24,593 nt of DNA, taken from the NCBI GenBank assembly GCA_041477875.1, contig JBGOVA010000032.1, forward strand, positions 1-24,593, written 5' to 3'. The notes beneath the pieces were generated by a model. That model was not told the origin of the DNA and made no database searches. It worked only from the letters and a program-made list of their open reading frames with translations. This DNA is from SZUA-430 sp041477875. Lineage in GTDB: Bacteria; Pseudomonadota; Alphaproteobacteria; Micropepsales; Micropepsaceae. The position numbers were made by a program, and so were the translations under genes. Of the stretch, positions 21,700 through 24,593 are shown one piece after another (the first letter of the stretch is position 1; every line of letters starts with the position of its first letter).

Positions 21700-22896
21700 T
21701 TAACGCGACTGGGGCCGCCGGATGGCAAGGCCAACGCCCGCAAGACTGAGAATGGCAAACGCCCCGCCCGCGACGAAGGTGGCTTCGGGTCCCAACGCCT
21801 CCCACAGCCAGCCTGCAAGAAAACTCGCGAAGAAAAGCACGACCCCGCCGACGAGATTGAACACACCGAACGCGGTGCCGCGCTGTTGTGCAGGCACCGT
21901 GTCTGCGACGAGCGCGGCGAGCAACCCCTGGCTCATGCCCATGTGAACGCCCCACAAAACGACCCCGGCGACGACGCCGGGAACGGTCGGAACGTAGGCC
22001 AGCATCGCATCGGCCGCGATCAGCGGAACGATGCTCAGCGCCAATATGGACCTGCGGTCATAGCGATCCGACCAAGCCCCCGCAGGCGTAGCGACCAGCG
22101 CGTAAGCGACGTTCATGACCACCATGACCATCGGCGCATACGAGATCGCCAGTCCCACATTCTGCGCGCGTAGAACCAAGAACGCTTCGCTGAACCGTGC
22201 CATCGTGAAAACGGCGCCGATCGCAACGACTGTCCAATACGCGGCTCCGACATGACGGATGTCGGCAAAGCGTATCGGCGCGCCGTCGCCCGCTTGCCGT
22301 TGGGCGCGCGGCGGCTCCCTCACGGCGAAGATGCCGACGAGAACCGACGCAACCGCAGGCGCGACCGCCCACGCAAAGACCGCGCGCATGTCGCCCGCAT
22401 AGGCCAGCATCAGCAGGATCGCGAGGAGCGGACCGACGAACGCGCCGACCGTGTCGAGCGCCTGACGCACGCCATAAGCCTTGCCGCGAACCTCCGCCGG
22501 CGTCACGTCGGCGACCAGCGCATCGCGCGGCGCGCCGCGTATTCCCTTGCCGACGCGATCGGCAAAACGGGCCCCCAGGACCTCGAACGGCGTCGCGGCG
22601 AACACGAACACCGGCTTCGTCACCGCCGCGAGCGCATATCCGGCGACCATCAGCCATTTGCGATTCCCCAGACGATCGCTGATCCAGCCGGAAAACACTT
22701 TGGCGATGGAGGCCGTCGCCTCGGCGACGCCTTCGATGACGCCGACAACGGCAGTGCTCGCGCCGAGTGTCGTGACCAGGAACAACGGCAACAGCGCGTG
22801 GATCATCTCCGACGAGATGTCCATGAACAGCGAGACGAAGCCGAGCGCCCAAACGGTGGGCGGCACACCCCGCGAAAGGGACTGCTGGCGCAACAT
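21700..22896 (-). CDS. MFS transporter
   Basis: 398-aa major facilitator with about 12 hydrophobic segments. Motif A-like SGWISDRLGNRKWLMVAGY occurs after helix 2 and a weaker version (GAWSDRYDRRSILALS) after helix 8, the normal duplicated pattern. The conserved DRVGKGIRGAPRDALVADVTP and GKAYGVRQALDTVGAFVGP mark a bacterial subgroup of uncharacterised transporters. The N-terminal LGFVSLFMDISSEMIHALLPLFL is also characteristic. The substrate is unknown; an exporter is plausible. It is upstream of cysE on the same strand (53 bp gap), so co-transcription is possible. ATG 22896 has AGGG upstream. Confidence 0.92.
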   Translation of the reverse strand: MLRQQSLSRGVPPTVWALGFVSLFMDISSEMIHALLPLFLVTTLGASTAVVGVIEGVAEATASIAKVFSGWISDRLGNRKWLMVAGYALAAVTKPVFVFAATPFEVLGARFADRVGKGIRGAPRDALVADVTPAEVRGKAYGVRQALDTVGAFVGPLLAILLMLAYAGDMRAVFAWAVAPAVASVLVGIFAVREPPRAQRQAGDGAPIRFADIRHVGAAYWTVVAIGAVFTMARFSEAFLVLRAQNVGLAISYAPMVMVVMNVAYALVATPAGAWSDRYDRRSILALSIVPLIAADAMLAYVPTVPGVVAGVVLWGVHMGMSQGLLAALVADTVPAQQRGTAFGVFNLVGGVVLFFASFLAGWLWEALGPEATFVAGGAFAILSLAGVGLAIRRPQSR

Positions 22897-23006
22897 CGCG
22901 CGACCCTAGACGCAGACGTGGCGAACATCCAAGTGGTATGGCGAAATGCTTGCGTTCGGGAACCGCATCATCGTTCTATCCCGACCGTCATTTACCTGAG
23001 GTTCGA

Positions 23007-23618
23007 ATGTCCGAGCTCGTGTCGCCGCTCAATGTCGCCGCTCCCCAAACACTCGATCTTTTGTTGAGCCGTCGCTCCGGTTCCGCCAAGGCGATGAAAG
23101 GTCCCGGTCCCTCGCGCGAGCAAGTCCGCACGCTGATCAAATGCGCGACACGCGTGCCCGATCACGGCAAGCTGACGCCGTGGCGTTTTGTGATTTTCGA
23201 GGGCCAAGCGCGCGCCGATTTCGGCGACGTTCTTGTCCGCGCGCTCAAAAGCAGCGAGCCGGAAGTGAGCGAGGAGCGGCTCGCGCAAGAACGCGCAAGG
23301 CTGACGCGCGCACCCGTCGTCATCGCCGTCGTCAGCCGTGTGCGCGAAGCGATCCCGATACCGGAATGGGAGCAGATCTTGTCCGCTGGTGCCGCATGTC
23401 AGACGCTATGCATCGCCGCGAACGCGATGGGTTTCGTCACGAATTGGATCACCGAATGGTACGCCTACCACCCCGCAGTGCGCGAGGCGCTGGGCCTGAA
23501 GTCGGGCGACCGGATTGCGGGTTTCGTCTATGTCGGCCACCCCGCGGAACCGCTGCTCGACCGCCCGCGCCCGGACTTCGCGCAAGTCGCGACCGAGTGG
23601 CGCGCGGGGAAGGGTTAG
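23007..23618 (+). CDS. Nitroreductase family protein (YdjA-like)
   Basis: 203-aa FMN-dependent oxidoreductase. ATG 23007 has GAGG five to six bases upstream; an in-frame ATG at 22938 has none. Seen: LLLSRRSGSAKAM (18-30) contacting FMN phosphate in this family, RVPDHGKLTPWRFVIFEG (49-66), which is the YdjA-type signature in place of the longer NfsB pattern, WEQILSAGAACQTLCIAANAMG and NWITEWYAY, and a C-terminal GFVYVGHP. The physiological substrate is unknown for the family. It diverges from the MFS gene and its stop overlaps the end of a frameshifted minus-strand gene by four bases. Confidence 0.92.
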   Translation: MSELVSPLNVAAPQTLDLLLSRRSGSAKAMKGPGPSREQVRTLIKCATRVPDHGKLTPWRFVIFEGQARADFGDVLVRALKSSEPEVSEERLAQERARLTRAPVVIAVVSRVREAIPIPEWEQILSAGAACQTLCIAANAMGFVTNWITEWYAYHPAVREALGLKSGDRIAGFVYVGHPAEPLLDRPRPDFAQVATEWRAGKG

Positions 23619-23852
23619 CGCCGGCGCAAGAACGCCGCGTCCATCTCTTCGACCCGCGCGCGAACGCGATCGGAGTACGCGACGAACAGATTGCTGTCGT
23701 GCATCCCTGCCGCCCGCATCTTCACGACAAGCTCGGCGTATTTTCTGCAGCGTCACGCCGGCGATCGGCGCGCGCAGGTCCGTGTTCAAGGGACTTCCCC
23801 ATGCGGGCGATGCCGACGCAACTTTATCTTGGGCGGAGTTCGCTTGGCGCAA
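23615..23852 (-). pseudogene. Frameshifted small gene, about 78 codons
   Basis: Two minus-strand frames join into one sensible protein. The first, from TTG 23852, ends APIAGVTLQK; the second reads KYAELVVKMRAAGMHDSNLF through to EEMDAAFLRRR and a TAA. The break is at a run of four A (minus strand, 23740-23743): removing one A restores PIAGVTLQKYAELVVKM, a pattern I know from small bacterial proteins of the form PIxGVSLExYAxLCAKM. A sequencing indel or true decay are both possible. No good start codon or Shine-Dalgarno is visible. It directly follows the histidine phosphatase gene and may belong to its transcript. Confidence 0.55.
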
Positions 23853-23864
23853 AGTCGCGTTCGT

Positions 23865-24521
23865 TTACGGCCAAGTTCCGCTGCGCTCGTACACGACCGC
23901 GTTCCAGAACCGCGCGCGATGCCGGCCATGTTTGCGCCAGCCTTGCTTCGACAGCGTGCGCCCCACGATCGCGTTGAAGTAGCCGTGCGCCACCAACACC
24001 GCTATCCCATCCTCCCCTGCGACCCTCGACAGCATGTCGACGGCCCTCCGCGCGCGGTCGCGCGCATCGCGGTAATCTTCGATGCCGCCGTGATGCCCCG
24101 CATGCCAGGCCAGTCGCGCGATTACGGCCCACGCCGGAGGCTTCAACCGCACGAGCGGAAGCCTCGGTGATTTAAGCTGCGCCTCCATGAACAACGGGCT
24201 CAGCGACAATTGCGCGTGCGGCGCCAGCGCCCTCGCGCTCTCCGTCGCCCGCGGGCGATCGGAAGCGTAGACGCGCCGAGCTTGGCGCGTCAGATTCACC
24301 AGCCAATCGGGCGGCGGGCTCTCGGGGTCGAGCCCCGCCTGCTCGTACTGTTCGATGTAGTCCTTGAACTTCCTATGCGTGATCCAGCGCCCGCGGCCGA
24401 CATCGGGCTTGCCGTGGCGGATCAGAACAATTCTGATGAGCCCTTCATCGCGCCGGGGCAGCTTTCGCCTGCGGCTCTTCAGGACCTTCTCACCCGGGCC
24501 GTCCATGACCTCAAAGCTCAT
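23865..24521 (-). CDS. Histidine phosphatase superfamily protein
   Basis: 218-aa protein with the phosphoglycerate-mutase-like core: LIRHGKPD with Arg35-His36-Gly37, ASDRPRATESA (86-96), a possible acid at Glu113 (FMEAQLKSPRLP) and LVAHGYFNAIVG with His189. These give the catalytic His and the phosphate pocket; the substrate is unknown. The N-terminal 27 residues before GLIRIVLIRHG are basic (KSRRRKLPRRD) and unusual. ATG 24521 and ATG 24506 are the only starts; both overlap the first codons of the divergent hydratase gene at 24505, and neither has a well-placed ribosome site. Either this protein really starts inside its neighbour or one of the starts is misplaced. Confidence 0.85.
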   Translation of the reverse strand: MSFEVMDGPGEKVLKSRRRKLPRRDEGLIRIVLIRHGKPDVGRGRWITHRKFKDYIEQYEQAGLDPESPPPDWLVNLTRQARRVYASDRPRATESARALAPHAQLSLSPLFMEAQLKSPRLPLVRLKPPAWAVIARLAWHAGHHGGIEDYRDARDRARRAVDMLSRVAGEDGIAVLVAHGYFNAIVGRTLSKQGWRKHGRHRARFWNAVVYERSGTWP

Positions 24522-24593
24522 TGCCGAAATTCGCTCATCCGCCGGCTATCTCGTACTCAACGCGCCGCAAAGGCGCAACGCGCTCAGCCTCGA
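24505..24593 (+). CDS. Enoyl-CoA hydratase/isomerase family protein (5' end only)
   Basis: Only the first 29 codons are in the window. MTSKLIAEIRSSAGYLVLNAP then QRRNALSL is the typical opening of the crotonase fold: a short beta hairpin and the LNxPxxRNAL strand. The activity cannot be decided from this. A second crotonase near a leucine cluster might serve fatty-acid or branched-chain breakdown. ATG 24505 shares its CATG with ATG 24506 of the divergent phosphatase, and no Shine-Dalgarno is evident. Confidence 0.75.
   Translation, partial: MTSKLIAEIRSSAGYLVLNAPQRRNALSL

Overview
This window reads as chromosomal DNA of a GC-rich alphaproteobacterium. The clues are two families I know mainly from alphaproteobacteria (DUF1489 and DUF3126), a PutA that lacks the N-terminal DNA-binding domain, a long TonB-dependent receptor and strong third-position GC bias, which also produces very long antisense open frames. 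I cannot place it below class level. I see no rRNA, tRNA, CRISPR array, insertion sequence or phage gene. Both edges cut genes: a proline catabolic enzyme on the left and an enoyl-CoA hydratase-like gene on the right.

Left part (1-3276): putA (minus, 3' end missing) lies downstream of a GNAT acetyltransferase. A small secreted protein is transcribed divergently, and the gap between them holds a 38-bp imperfect palindrome. Middle-left (3277-13672, all minus strand): this is a leucine/isovalerate degradation neighbourhood. In transcription order it runs liuB (methylcrotonyl-CoA carboxyltransferase), a membrane-anchored RNase T2, a 112-aa membrane protein, a 1007-aa TonB-dependent receptor, liuC (methylglutaconyl-CoA hydratase), liuD (biotin carboxylase/biotin carrier), a periplasmic four-EF-hand protein coupled to liuD, and DUF1489. 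LiuB and LiuD form one enzyme and LiuC uses its product, so the three unrelated genes between liuB and liuC are an unusual interruption. The gaps here carry many inverted repeats: terminators, a 17-bp palindrome before liuC, hairpins before liuB and the receptor, and a highly structured 285-bp gap.

Middle-right (13673-18387): a DUF3016 secreted protein, a PAP2 phosphatase, a PhoH-family ATPase, two small membrane proteins, a single-pass anchored protein and DUF3126. These look like housekeeping or unknown-function genes in short transcription units.

Right part (18388-24593): an unrecognised 261-aa protein diverges from a PuuB-like FAD amine oxidase. Behind puuB comes a 25-codon ORF whose Shine-Dalgarno region matches 16 nt of the complement of the 16S rRNA 3' end, followed by a clean terminator. 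Then come cysE (serine acetyltransferase), an MFS transporter, a YdjA-type nitroreductase, a small frameshifted gene, a histidine phosphatase and the start of an enoyl-CoA hydratase gene.

The most interesting items are the 25-aa peptide gene, the interrupted liu cluster with its structured control regions, and the probable CTG start of DUF1489 overlapping the stop of a 37-codon ORF.
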